A stretch of 21,107 nucleotides of DNA from assembly GCA_022562335.1 (NCBI GenBank), contig JADFPM010000013.1, positions 1-21,107 on the forward strand. Direction: 5' to 3'. The translations under genes were made by a program, and so were the position numbers. Shown piece by piece: positions 14,521 through 21,024 of the stretch; within the stretch, counting starts at the first letter, position 1; the number at the start of each line of letters is the position of its first letter. The stretch is from Chloroflexota bacterium (GTDB taxonomy: Bacteria; Chloroflexota; Dehalococcoidia; Lucifugimonadales; UBA3495). The notes under the pieces are model-generated. The model searched no databases, was not told the origin of the DNA, and saw only the letters and a list, made by a program, of their open reading frames with translations.

Positions 14521-14607
14521 CGAAACCGCCGGCGCCAAGGGGCTTGCGGCGGACCCGCGGATCGGCCCCTGGCCGCCCGATGATTCCGGCCCTGAAGCTT
14601 TGGCCAA

Positions 14608-14616
14608 TGATATAAT
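14608..14616 (+). promoter_or_regulatory. Extended -10 promoter of htpX
   Basis: TGATATAAT matches the extended -10 consensus TGnTATAAT perfectly. There is no recognisable -35 at the usual distance, which is normal for extended -10 promoters. Transcription would start near 14623, about 30 nt before the htpX ATG. Confidence 0.55.
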
Positions 14617-14653
14617 AGGTCCCACTCTTTGGCGATTCAGAAGGCCCGGATTT

Positions 14654-15502
14654 ATGAACACGGTCAAGACGTTTTTCTTGCTGATGGTGCTTACCGCCCT
14701 GTTTCTGGTCATTGGGTTTGGATTCGGCGGCGAAGGCGGCCTGATCATCGCGGTTTTCTTTGCTTTGATCATGAACTTCGGCTCTTATTGGTTCAGCGAC
14801 CGGATCGCATTGAAAATGGCCCACGCCCACCCGGTGACCGAGGAACATGACCCGGATCTCTACCGGATCGTTTCCGAACAGGCCCAGGCGGCCGGGCTGC
14901 CCATGCCAAAGGTATACGAGATCGATTCCGATTCCCCCAACGCCTTCGCCACGGGGCGCAGTCCCAACCATGCCACGGTGGCGGTCACCACCGGGATCCG
15001 CCGTATCCTTGACCGGGAAGAACTGGGGGCCGTGCTGGCCCACGAAATGGCCCACGTGGGCAACCGTGACACCCTGATCATGGCCGTGGTGGCCACCATA
15101 GCCGGCGCTATTTCAATGCTGGCGTTCATGGCCCAGATGTCGGCAATCTTTGGCGGGATGGGCGGAGGCCGCGACCGGGGCGGAAGCATCATCGGCCTGC
15201 TGGTGATCGCCATCGTGATGCCCCTGGCCGCCGGATTGGTCCGCGCCGCCATCTCCCGGACCAGGGAATATCAGGCCGACGCCACCGGCGCCCGCACCTC
15301 GGGCAACGGTTACGCTCTGGCCAGCGCCCTGGAGAAAATGGAGATGGGCGTCCAGAACAGTCCTATGAAGGTGGCCGAAGGCGCTTCCCACCTGTTTATC
15401 GTCAATCCCCTCAGCGGCAGGTCCATGGCCGGCCTGTTCTCAACCCATCCTCCCATCGCCGAACGGGTCCGCCGGTTGCGCGAAATGACGCCCAGCTACT
15501 GA
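14654..15502 (+). CDS. htpX: M48 family membrane zinc protease HtpX
   Basis: This 282-residue inner-membrane metalloprotease degrades misfolded membrane proteins. It has two N-terminal membrane helices (about residues 5-23 and 29-46), the zinc motif HEMAH (His130, Glu131, His134), two further hydrophobic segments (about 141-165 and 178-200), and the third ligand Glu205 in SRTREYQADA. The C-terminal LFSTHPPIAERVRRL is characteristic. I chose ATG 14654 because it gives the family's normal length and N-terminus; the frame is open upstream, but that part lies before the promoter at 14608-14616. The Shine-Dalgarno is weak. The gene is divergent from etfBA and is followed by an unrecognised membrane protein. 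Confidence 0.93.
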   Translation: MNTVKTFFLLMVLTALFLVIGFGFGGEGGLIIAVFFALIMNFGSYWFSDRIALKMAHAHPVTEEHDPDLYRIVSEQAQAAGLPMPKVYEIDSDSPNAFATGRSPNHATVAVTTGIRRILDREELGAVLAHEMAHVGNRDTLIMAVVATIAGAISMLAFMAQMSAIFGGMGGGRDRGGSIIGLLVIAIVMPLAAGLVRAAISRTREYQADATGARTSGNGYALASALEKMEMGVQNSPMKVAEGASHLFIVNPLSGRSMAGLFSTHPPIAERVRRLREMTPSY

Positions 15503-15557
15503 ACTTGCTCGTTATTCACCGTAAGCCGCCGATCAACCGGTCCATGTGCTCCATGAA

Positions 15558-15596
15558 ACGTATTCGCATGGGACGTATTCGAATGGGACGCGTGGG
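15558..15596. repeat. Short tandem repeat before the membrane protein gene
   Basis: A 15-base unit, ACGTATTCGCATGGG, is repeated almost exactly (ACGTATTCGAATGGG at 15573-15587) and partly a third time (ACGCGTGGG, 15588-15596). It ends 7 bases before the ATG at 15604 and may be a regulator site or a replication slippage product. Confidence 0.5.
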
Positions 15597-15603
15597 AGTC
15601 TAG

Positions 15604-16899
15604 ATGGGTTGTATCCTGTGGATCCTCCGCCCCATAGCCACTTTTGTACTGGGCATAATCGTATTCGTGGGCCTGATCCTGCTGACGGTGGGCGGCAATC
15701 TGACCGGAAAACTGTTGGACCCCGCATTCTATGCCGGCATCCTGGCCGAGCAGGACACCTACAACCGCATCTACACCGAGATCCTGATTGACCCTGATTT
15801 GGCGCAAACCACCCAGGACCTGCTTGGAGACATCAACGTAAACCAGGCGGACATCGTCCCGCTGCTCAGAGAGATACTCCCTCCCGAATACATTCAAGCC
15901 CAGGTGGAAGAGGTCATAGAAAGGACCGTCGGCTATTTCAATGGCGACCTGGAAGAACTGGAGGTCTACCTGGACCTGGGGCCTCCCTTGGCCGATGCCA
16001 AGAGTGTGCTGCTGGCGTACGTCGACGAGCAGATCGACGCGTTGCCGGTGGAGGAATTGAGCGCCGAAGAGTGCACTTCCGAAGGCCTGCTGGAAAAGGC
16101 GGAAGAATTCAAGGACCTGTTTGCTGCCCTGGCATCGGGGATCACCCCGGAGACGCTGCCTTCCCTGCCGTCTTTGGACGAAGCGTGCCGGGAGAACCTT
16201 TTCGCCCAGGTCGACGAGTTGGCCATCGTTGGCGGCGTGTTGGACCAGGCTTCTCAGGAAGGCCTGTTGGCCAACCGGGAAGAGTTGCAGCGGCAGTTGC
16301 TGGAGGGAGACACTCAGGGGTTTTTGAAAGAGGCTTCCCACGCCGTGGCCGGCCCTCTGGTGGATGCCGCCCTCGAGCGCGTGTCCGAAGGCATGCTTGA
16401 CGAGGGACGTTTCGACGTGATCAAGGCCATTGCCGCGTGGGATGATGAGCGCACTGAGGCTGAGATCAGGCAAGACCTGGCTGAGGCCAGAGAAGGCATA
16501 ATCCGAGCCGAATCTCTGGCCGGCCCACTGGCCAATCTGATGTTTTTTGGCGGCTTGGTGTTGATGTCGCTGGTCTACTTCCCCAGTATGGCCAATATGA
16601 TTCGCTGGCCTGGGATCACCATGATGCTGACCGGCGGTATGGTTTATGGGATTGGCAGGGTTTTGGAGTCCAACGTTACCGACTGGCTGGGGGTTGGCAT
16701 CCAGTTTGGATCGGGAGGGGCTTCTCCCATCCCGTCCTCGGTGGCCAGCCTGGCCACCGACCTGTTGGTTTCCTTTGGCCATAACCTAACCAGCGGAATA
16801 TCCGGGCCGGCGCTGACGGTGCTGATAGTTGGCTTGGTATTTATCGTGGCATCCTTCTTCGTGTTTCTGGTCAAGCCCTTTGTACCGATCCTCAAATAG
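15604..16899 (+). CDS. Hypothetical membrane protein with large non-membrane domain
   Basis: I do not recognise this 431-residue protein. One hydrophobic helix lies at about residues 9-30. A long acidic, helix-rich region follows (about 31-305, with DTYNRIYTEILIDPDLAQ near 51-68 and two cysteines at 157 and 195). Three more hydrophobic segments sit near 308-328, 333-352 and 402-425, and the protein ends FLVKPFVPILK. The layout suggests the acidic domain faces outside, with the two cysteines perhaps forming a disulfide; this is inference. The ATG at 15604 follows GGGAG. It lies 101 bases after htpX and converges with the cyclase gene. Codon pattern and composition resemble its neighbours, so it is probably a long-resident gene. 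Confidence 0.75.
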   Translation: MGCILWILRPIATFVLGIIVFVGLILLTVGGNLTGKLLDPAFYAGILAEQDTYNRIYTEILIDPDLAQTTQDLLGDINVNQADIVPLLREILPPEYIQAQVEEVIERTVGYFNGDLEELEVYLDLGPPLADAKSVLLAYVDEQIDALPVEELSAEECTSEGLLEKAEEFKDLFAALASGITPETLPSLPSLDEACRENLFAQVDELAIVGGVLDQASQEGLLANREELQRQLLEGDTQGFLKEASHAVAGPLVDAALERVSEGMLDEGRFDVIKAIAAWDDERTEAEIRQDLAEAREGIIRAESLAGPLANLMFFGGLVLMSLVYFPSMANMIRWPGITMMLTGGMVYGIGRVLESNVTDWLGVGIQFGSGGASPIPSSVASLATDLLVSFGHNLTSGISGPALTVLIVGLVFIVASFFVFLVKPFVPILK

Positions 16900-16931
16900 A
16901 GACACACCTGGGTGGCATCCGTCCCCGGCTA

Positions 16932-17879
16932 TCAGAAAATAGCTATGGGATTCACCGGAGAACCGGTCACGTTGCGTAGCTTCAGCGGTCCCAGGGACAG
17001 CATGAACTCATAGCGGTTGCGTTGGACGCACGCTTGGGCCAGGTCCTCCAGGTTGCAATTGTCGATGAGCCAGATTCCCAGGGTCACCAGGCACATGGTG
17101 TGCAGGGGCGCGGTGATGGTGGCGTAATGGCTGGGCCGCACATCGTTGGAAGTATCGGTGCCCAACATCGCCACCCCCCGGTCTTTGAACCAGGGTGTGC
17201 AGGCCACCTGGCAGGCAACCATGGGCTCGGTATTGGGCACGGGCCCCGATTCCAACCGTTTCCGGTAGTTGCCCGTGCGCACCAGCAGGATGTCTCCCTC
17301 CTCCACGCGGACACCTTCCAACTCCTCAGCCGCCTCCAGGTCTTCGGGCATCACCGGCTGGTCCGGGGGGAGCCAGTCCACGTTCCTGACCCGGGTGATA
17401 TCCAGGAGCACGCCCCGTGTCACAATGCCGTCGGCCGCCGCCTCGATGGAATGGGTTTGGGCGCCTTCCCGCGAGGTGATGCGGCTGGCCGGCTGGCCGT
17501 TGTAAAGCTTGCCCTGCCAGGAATAGTGGGACAGCGCGTCGATGTGGGTGATGGTCTGGCCGTGGAAAACCATGCCGATGAATTCGGCGGCGCCCCGGCG
17601 GACCAGTTTTCGCTCCGGAGGGTCGGTGTCCCTTCCCTCGCCGCTGTCGACCATGTAGCGCAGCACCGGATGGGTGGTGTCGGCGGCCATCTCGGTCAGT
17701 ATGGGACGGGCGCAACTGACAGTCACGCCATCCTGCACCAGCGCGGCCGCCTGTTTGGCTTTGTGGGGACCGATGAGGTTCAAGCAACCCCGCTGGTCAT
17801 CGTCTCCCCAACGGCCCCAGTTGCTCAAAGAGGTCATCCATTCCAGGACTTGGCTTTCCGATGGGATCTCAGCTGCCAT
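16932..17879 (-). CDS. Cyclase family protein (metal-dependent hydrolase, kynurenine formamidase-like fold)
   Basis: The 315-residue protein belongs to the cyclase family (kynurenine formamidase-like), which hydrolyses amides or esters with a divalent metal. The metal site is seen as HGQTITHIDALSH (His106, His112, Asp114, His118), in place of the commoner HxGTHxDxPxH, followed by WQGKLYNG. Other family marks are WGDDDQRGCLN (about 24-34), GVLLDITRVR and GDILLVRTGNY. It is longer than true kynurenine formamidase (about 210 residues) and resembles the larger cyclase members common in catabolic clusters. The ATG at 17879 follows GGAGG by about 10 bases. It lies 58 bases after fmt on the same strand and may be cotranscribed. 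The substrate is unknown. Confidence 0.88.
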   Translation of the reverse strand: MAAEIPSESQVLEWMTSLSNWGRWGDDDQRGCLNLIGPHKAKQAAALVQDGVTVSCARPILTEMAADTTHPVLRYMVDSGEGRDTDPPERKLVRRGAAEFIGMVFHGQTITHIDALSHYSWQGKLYNGQPASRITSREGAQTHSIEAAADGIVTRGVLLDITRVRNVDWLPPDQPVMPEDLEAAEELEGVRVEEGDILLVRTGNYRKRLESGPVPNTEPMVACQVACTPWFKDRGVAMLGTDTSNDVRPSHYATITAPLHTMCLVTLGIWLIDNCNLEDLAQACVQRNRYEFMLSLGPLKLRNVTGSPVNPIAIF

Positions 17880-17937
17880 GGCAGTTGCGCCTCCGTATCA
17901 TGATTTGATCTTGCGTATTCTCAGCAGACTGCATCCG

Positions 17938-18918
17938 TCACAGCAAAGCGCCAGCGATCCCAGGATAACCCCTTAGGAAGTCGGCGGCGGTGGCGCTGTT
18001 GCGGCCTTCCAGTTGGACTGTTTTTAACGCCAGGATGCCCGAACCGGTGACCACTCCCAGGGGAACGGGCCCGGATAGATGGACGACCGAGCCCGCCGGA
18101 AGTCCTTGACCGCTCTCATCCGTCAGGCTGGCCACGTCCAGGAATTTTATCAGCTTGCCGTCCCATTGGGAGTAGAGCCCCGGCCACGGGGTATACGCCC
18201 GGAATCGGCGCTCCAATTCCACAGCGGACAGGCTCCAATCGGCCCGTCCGTCATCCCTTTCCACCTTCCGGGTCACGGTGGCATCGTCGTCATTCTGGGG
18301 TCTGGCGGTGAGTTCGCCTTGGGCCCAAGGGCCCAGGTTTTCCATCAATAACCCGGAGCCGATCCGAAACAACTCTTCGGTGAGGGCCTCCGCCGTCTCA
18401 TTGCCGCCCATTTGATGGCCGCGGATGGCGATGACCGGTCCCGTGTCCATGCCTTGATCCAGCAGCATCAGGCTCACGCCGGTGGCCGAGTCCCCTTCCA
18501 AAATCGTGGTGACCACCGGAGAGGGCCCCCGGTGCCGGGGCAGCAATGACGGGTGCAGGTTCAGGCACCCACCCGGCGGCAGGTTGAGCACCGGAGGGGG
18601 AAGGAACCGCCCGTAGGCCGCCACCACGATGACATCCGGCTCCAGGCTGGCCAGCAGGGCCTGGGCCTGTTGGGAACGCAGGGTGGGCGGCTGGTGGACT
18701 TCCAATCCCAACTCCAGCGCATGGAGTTTCACCGGTGGCGAAATGGGGAGGCGGCCACGTCCACCCGACCGGTCCGGAGGGGTAAAGACACCGCAAAGGT
18801 TGACATCAGCTGATGCATTCAGGGCCTCGAGCACCGGCGCCGCAAAGCGGGGGGTTCCCATGAAAACGACGCGCAGGGCGCCGTCCTTGGGACGTTGCCG
18901 AGGGCGGTCCTGGCTCAT
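17938..18918 (-). CDS. fmt: Methionyl-tRNA formyltransferase
   Basis: Fmt adds a formyl group from 10-formyltetrahydrofolate to initiator Met-tRNA. The 326-residue protein shows VVFMGTPRFAAPVLEAL (residues 17-33), the catalytic Asn120 and His122 in CLNLHPSLLPRHRGPSPV, and Asp158 in LDQGMDTGPV, with a C-terminal OB-fold domain containing YTPWPGLYSQWDG. RHRGPSP replaces the usual RYRGAAP. About 14 polar residues precede the core, and the Shine-Dalgarno of the ATG at 18918 is weak, so the start is not certain. No def gene is adjacent. It is divergent from the rpsP operon. Confidence 0.95.
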   Translation of the reverse strand: MSQDRPRQRPKDGALRVVFMGTPRFAAPVLEALNASADVNLCGVFTPPDRSGGRGRLPISPPVKLHALELGLEVHQPPTLRSQQAQALLASLEPDVIVVAAYGRFLPPPVLNLPPGGCLNLHPSLLPRHRGPSPVVTTILEGDSATGVSLMLLDQGMDTGPVIAIRGHQMGGNETAEALTEELFRIGSGLLMENLGPWAQGELTARPQNDDDATVTRKVERDDGRADWSLSAVELERRFRAYTPWPGLYSQWDGKLIKFLDVASLTDESGQGLPAGSVVHLSGPVPLGVVTGSGILALKTVQLEGRNSATAADFLRGYPGIAGALL

Positions 18919-19106
18919 GACATTTTAGGAAACGCCATGGGGATGCCAAAGGGGCCAAACGGCCTGGAGGAGGAGGCGCTGTCCGGGTTGACGGATTTGT
19001 TATATGTGGCATTCACACGGTTCATCCTGGGATCCGAGGCTGAATCCCGCCAGCGATTCGCGGGTTGTTCTATGGGTTTAGATGGGTCTAACAAATGGTA
19101 ATTGCC

Positions 19107-19136
19107 TTGACACCACGAGGCACGAATTGCTAAAAT
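19107..19136 (+). promoter_or_regulatory. Strong promoter P1 of the structured RNA/rpsP region
   Basis: TTGACA (19107-19112), a perfect -35, and TAAAAT (19131-19136) are separated by 18 bases, with TGC directly before the -10 (extended -10, TGCTAAAAT). Transcription should begin near 19143. Confidence 0.75.
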
Positions 19137-19142
19137 ACGTCA

Positions 19143-19372
19143 ACCGCAGGGCGGGAATTTAAGTAAGGAGGTGATTGCGCATGAAAATTAGTTTAACACT
19201 CAGGGGCGATGGTAGGCATCTGTCTGGACACGACGAGGTGATCGTAACCTAGCCGGTACAGACTGAATACGAGAACCCGTACGTCGGGCCCAGGCCTATG
19301 TCTACCATCGCCCCAGGACTGGTAAGTCCAAGGGCAAGTCAACGGCAGAGCGGCTGGGCCCGATCCCTTTTT
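19143..19372 (+). ncRNA. Candidate structured noncoding or leader RNA upstream of rpsP
   Basis: Downstream of P1, positions 19203-19219 (GGGGCGATGGTAGGCAT) pair with 19298-19314 (ATGTCTACCATCGCCCC) in 17 continuous base pairs with a single G-U. They enclose 78 nt that can form inner stems such as GTCTG/CAGAC and TACG/CGTA. A following hairpin GGACT-GGTA-AGTCC lies at 19316-19329, and AAGGG (19330-19334) can pair with CCCTT just before TTTTT (19368-19372), a weak terminator. I see none of the conserved cores of tmRNA, RNase P, SRP RNA or known riboswitches. It may be a 6S-like RNA, a new small RNA, or an attenuating leader of the S16 operon. The 3' end is approximate. Confidence 0.5.
19181..19252 (+). 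CDS. Possible 23-residue leader peptide within the structured RNA
   Basis: ATG 19181 opens a 23-codon ORF (MKISLTLRGDGRHLSGHDEV then IVT) ending at TAG 19250-19252. It is preceded by AAGGAGGTGAT (19165-19175), an 11-base match to the full anti-Shine-Dalgarno, with the start 9 bases after GGAGG. Codons 8-13 lie inside the left arm of the 17-bp stem, so a translating ribosome would open that stem. It could be a regulatory leader peptide; alternatively the Shine-Dalgarno match has another role and the ORF is chance. Confidence 0.4.
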   Translation: MKISLTLRGDGRHLSGHDEVIVT

Positions 19373-19437
19373 ACGGACCACACCGTAGATCCCCATAGAC
19401 CACCAGATAAACAGGCAATCATCAAAGTCTTGATTTA

Positions 19438-19466
19438 TTGACTTTGCCAAAGGCCGGCTTTAAGAT
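19438..19466 (+). promoter_or_regulatory. Second promoter P2 close to rpsP
   Basis: TTGACT (19438-19443) and TAAGAT (19461-19466) are separated by 17 bases and would start transcription near 19473, about 38 nt before rpsP. If used, it would let the rpsP operon be expressed independently of the structured RNA. The small hairpin CAAAGTC/GACTTTG (19423-19446) overlaps its -35. Confidence 0.45.
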
Positions 19467-19470
19467 TTCC

Positions 19471-19486
19471 TGGCAAATAATTGCCA
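19471..19486 (+). repeat. Hairpin in the rpsP 5' untranslated region
   Basis: TGGCAA-ATAA-TTGCCA is a perfect 6-bp stem with a 4-base loop lying at the predicted P2 start and 24 bases before the rpsP ATG. It could stabilise the 5' end or be an autoregulatory site. Confidence 0.4.
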
Positions 19487-19510
19487 ACAGTCCAATTTTA
19501 CGGAGAATAC

Positions 19511-20069
19511 ATGCTGCGGATTCGGCTTAGAAGGGTTGGAAAACGAGGAAAACCGTCGTACAGGATCGTGGTGGCCGATGTCCGGGCGCCCCGGGACGGG
19601 GCCTATCTCGAGTGGATCGGCAACTACGACCCTATGGCCGATCCTCCTTCAGTGGTCATCAAAAGAGAAAGGGCAGAAGAGTGGTTGAGCAAAGGCGCTC
19701 AACCGTCGGACGCGGTCAAACGTATCCTCCAATGGCAGGGTATATTGGAGCGGGAACCGGTCAATCGAAACGCCCAAAGCAGAAATGCCGAGGTGCTCCG
19801 ATGCTCCCGATGCTCCAACTACTCCCGCGACGCCAACCGCCACGCTGGTCGCCTCCGCTGCACCAGAGGCTTCGCCAGAGGCTGTTGAGGAAGAGGCCGC
19901 TGCCACATCCGGTGAAGATGCTTCCGGCGGTGATGACCAACCCGAAGAGGCGGACGCCACAGCCGGCGGCGATACGCCGGGCGGTGACGATGAACCCGCC
20001 GCGGCAGACGCCGCAACCGGCGAGGAAGCGCCGGCCGACGATGAAAAGGCTGATGAGGCTTCCCAATAA
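19511..20069 (+). CDS. rpsP: 30S ribosomal protein S16 with acidic tail; apparent +1 frameshift near 19750-19775
   Basis: The ATG at 19511 follows CGGAG. Residues 1-80 are a complete S16: MLRIRLRRVGKRGKPSYRIV, GAYLEWIGNYDP and the C-terminal SDAVKRILQWQGILE. After that, the original frame becomes Arg/Cys-rich and ends at 19888, 180 bases short of the next gene. The +1 frame instead reads ETPKAEMP..DAPDAPTTPATPTATLVASAAPEASPEAV and an acidic Asp/Glu/Ala/Gly repeat-like tail, ending at TAA 20067-20069, which overlaps the khpA ATG as TAATG. Acidic low-complexity tails are common on S16 of this kind of bacterium. One extra base between about 19750 and 19775 explains everything; it may be a sequencing or assembly error, a recent mutation, or programmed frameshifting. 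The S16 core is intact either way. Confidence 0.85.
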
Positions 20070-20296
20070 TGAAAGAGTTGATCGAATACATCGCACGGTC
20101 CCTGGCCAGTGATCCCGATGCCGTAAAGGTCACCGAGGAAGTGGAAGACGGCCGTGTGATCTTTCGCCTGGAAGTTGCGCCCGAAGACAAAGGAAAGGTC
20201 ATCGGCCGCCAAGGCAGGGTTGCCCAGGCCATGCGGGTATTGCTACGGGTGGCGGCGGTGAAAGACGGGACCCATGCGATCTTGGAGATCGTCTAG
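20069..20296 (+). CDS. khpA: KH domain RNA-binding protein KhpA
   Basis: The 75-residue protein is a single KH domain, with the GxxG loop in GKVIGRQGRVAQAMR (residues 42-56) and the usual start MKELIEYIARSL. KhpA proteins bind RNA and, with KhpB in some bacteria, affect cell elongation and ribosome-related functions. The gene overlaps the S16 tail stop as TAATG, so translation is probably coupled. The order rpsP-khpA-rimM is conserved in many bacteria. Confidence 0.95.
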   Translation: MKELIEYIARSLASDPDAVKVTEEVEDGRVIFRLEVAPEDKGKVIGRQGRVAQAMRVLLRVAAVKDGTHAILEIV

Positions 20297-20320
20297 CCCA
20301 TTCCCCGGCCGCATCTTTGA

Positions 20321-20911
20321 ATGTCTTCCTCTGAAACCTCCCCCTCACCCGACGGCAACCGCCAGGATACCCCACGGAACCCGGGACATGAGACCCCAGA
20401 ACCTTCCCGTCAATCTTCTGCTGAACACATAAACGTTGGCCACGTGATCAGGGCCCACGGGCTGAACGGGCAGTTGCGGGTAAAATTACTGAGCGATTTC
20501 CCCCAACGGTTTCAACCGGGAGGGGTCGTTTACATAAAAGGCGGTCAATTCACCATAGAGGCTTCCGGATTTTTTCGGCATGGGCAAATCTTGCTGACCC
20601 TCCAAGGGATCGAAGACTCTGCTGCGGCTCAGGGTTTGGTCGAGCAATTTATAACCGTTCCCGCGGAAGCCGCGCCCCCTTTGCCAGAGGGTGAATGGTT
20701 CCACTTCCAACTTCTGGGACTGCGGGTCATAACAGATCAAGGCGAGGAGCTGGGAGAGCTGACCGATATCCTGGAAACAGGCAGCAACGACGTTTACGTG
20801 GTCTCCCAGGGCAAGGCCGAGATTCTGATACCAGCCCTCAAAACCGTGATCACCCAAGTCCGGTTGGACGAAGGCGTAATGGTGGTCTCGTTGCCAGATG
20901 GCCTGCGTTGA
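20321..20911 (+). CDS. rimM: Ribosome maturation factor RimM
   Basis: RimM binds S19 and helps mature the head of the 30S subunit. The 196-residue protein has the N-terminal beta-barrel motif NVGHVIRAHGLNGQLRVKLL (about residues 38-57) and a C-terminal PRC barrel with LGLRVITDQGEELGELTDIL and GSNDVYVV, ending with VVSLPDGL. About 37 Ser/Pro-rich residues precede the core, longer than usual; the ATG at 20321 has no good Shine-Dalgarno, so this extension is uncertain, though no better start is seen downstream. It follows khpA by 24 bases. trmD, which often follows rimM, is absent; yebC follows instead. Confidence 0.93.
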   Translation: MSSSETSPSPDGNRQDTPRNPGHETPEPSRQSSAEHINVGHVIRAHGLNGQLRVKLLSDFPQRFQPGGVVYIKGGQFTIEASGFFRHGQILLTLQGIEDSAAAQGLVEQFITVPAEAAPPLPEGEWFHFQLLGLRVITDQGEELGELTDILETGSNDVYVVSQGKAEILIPALKTVITQVRLDEGVMVVSLPDGLR

Positions 20912-20924
20912 CCTTTGTTTTGCT

Positions 20925-20953
20925 TTGACCGGCACGGAGGGCGATGCTAAAAT
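20925..20953 (+). promoter_or_regulatory. Promoter of yebC
   Basis: TTGACC (20925-20930) and TAAAAT (20948-20953) are separated by 17 bases, with TGC before the -10 as in P1 of the rpsP region. GCGAT (20941-20945) and ATCGC (20952-20956) form an inverted repeat spanning the -10, a possible operator. The leader would be about 65 nt. Confidence 0.7.
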
Positions 20954-21024
20954 CGCATCAGCAGCAGCCTGATCTGTGACAGTGGGGTTGGTGAGAGTGG
21001 GTTCAACGACAGGAGGAAAGCTAT

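Larger units (their letters stand above)
18919..19510. other. Long non-protein region between fmt and rpsP
   Basis: This 592-base divergent region contains two (+) promoters (19107-19136 and 19438-19466), the structured RNA with its 17-bp stem (19203-19314), a 23-codon leader ORF and two smaller hairpins (19423-19446 and 19471-19486). Nothing recognisable was seen in 18919-19100 apart from scattered AT-rich bases that may hold an fmt promoter. Confidence 0.6.

Noticed and set aside
15558..15596. CRISPR-like repeat
   Set aside because: The units are contiguous with no spacers and only two to three copies.
15496..16782. Minus-strand 428-residue ORF opposite the membrane protein
   Set aside because: Its Gln/His/Gly-rich composition is typical of an antisense shadow in GC-rich DNA; the plus-strand frame has clear membrane helices and a ribosome site.
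19203..19314. Fluoride riboswitch, suggested by GGGCGATGG
   Set aside because: The downstream CGCC and GATG..CTCCTAC parts of that motif are missing and the bases are instead used in a long 17-bp stem.
19193..19450. Minus-strand 85-residue ORF before rpsP
   Set aside because: It spans the 17-bp inverted repeat and has no recognised motif or ribosome site; RNA structure explains the region better.
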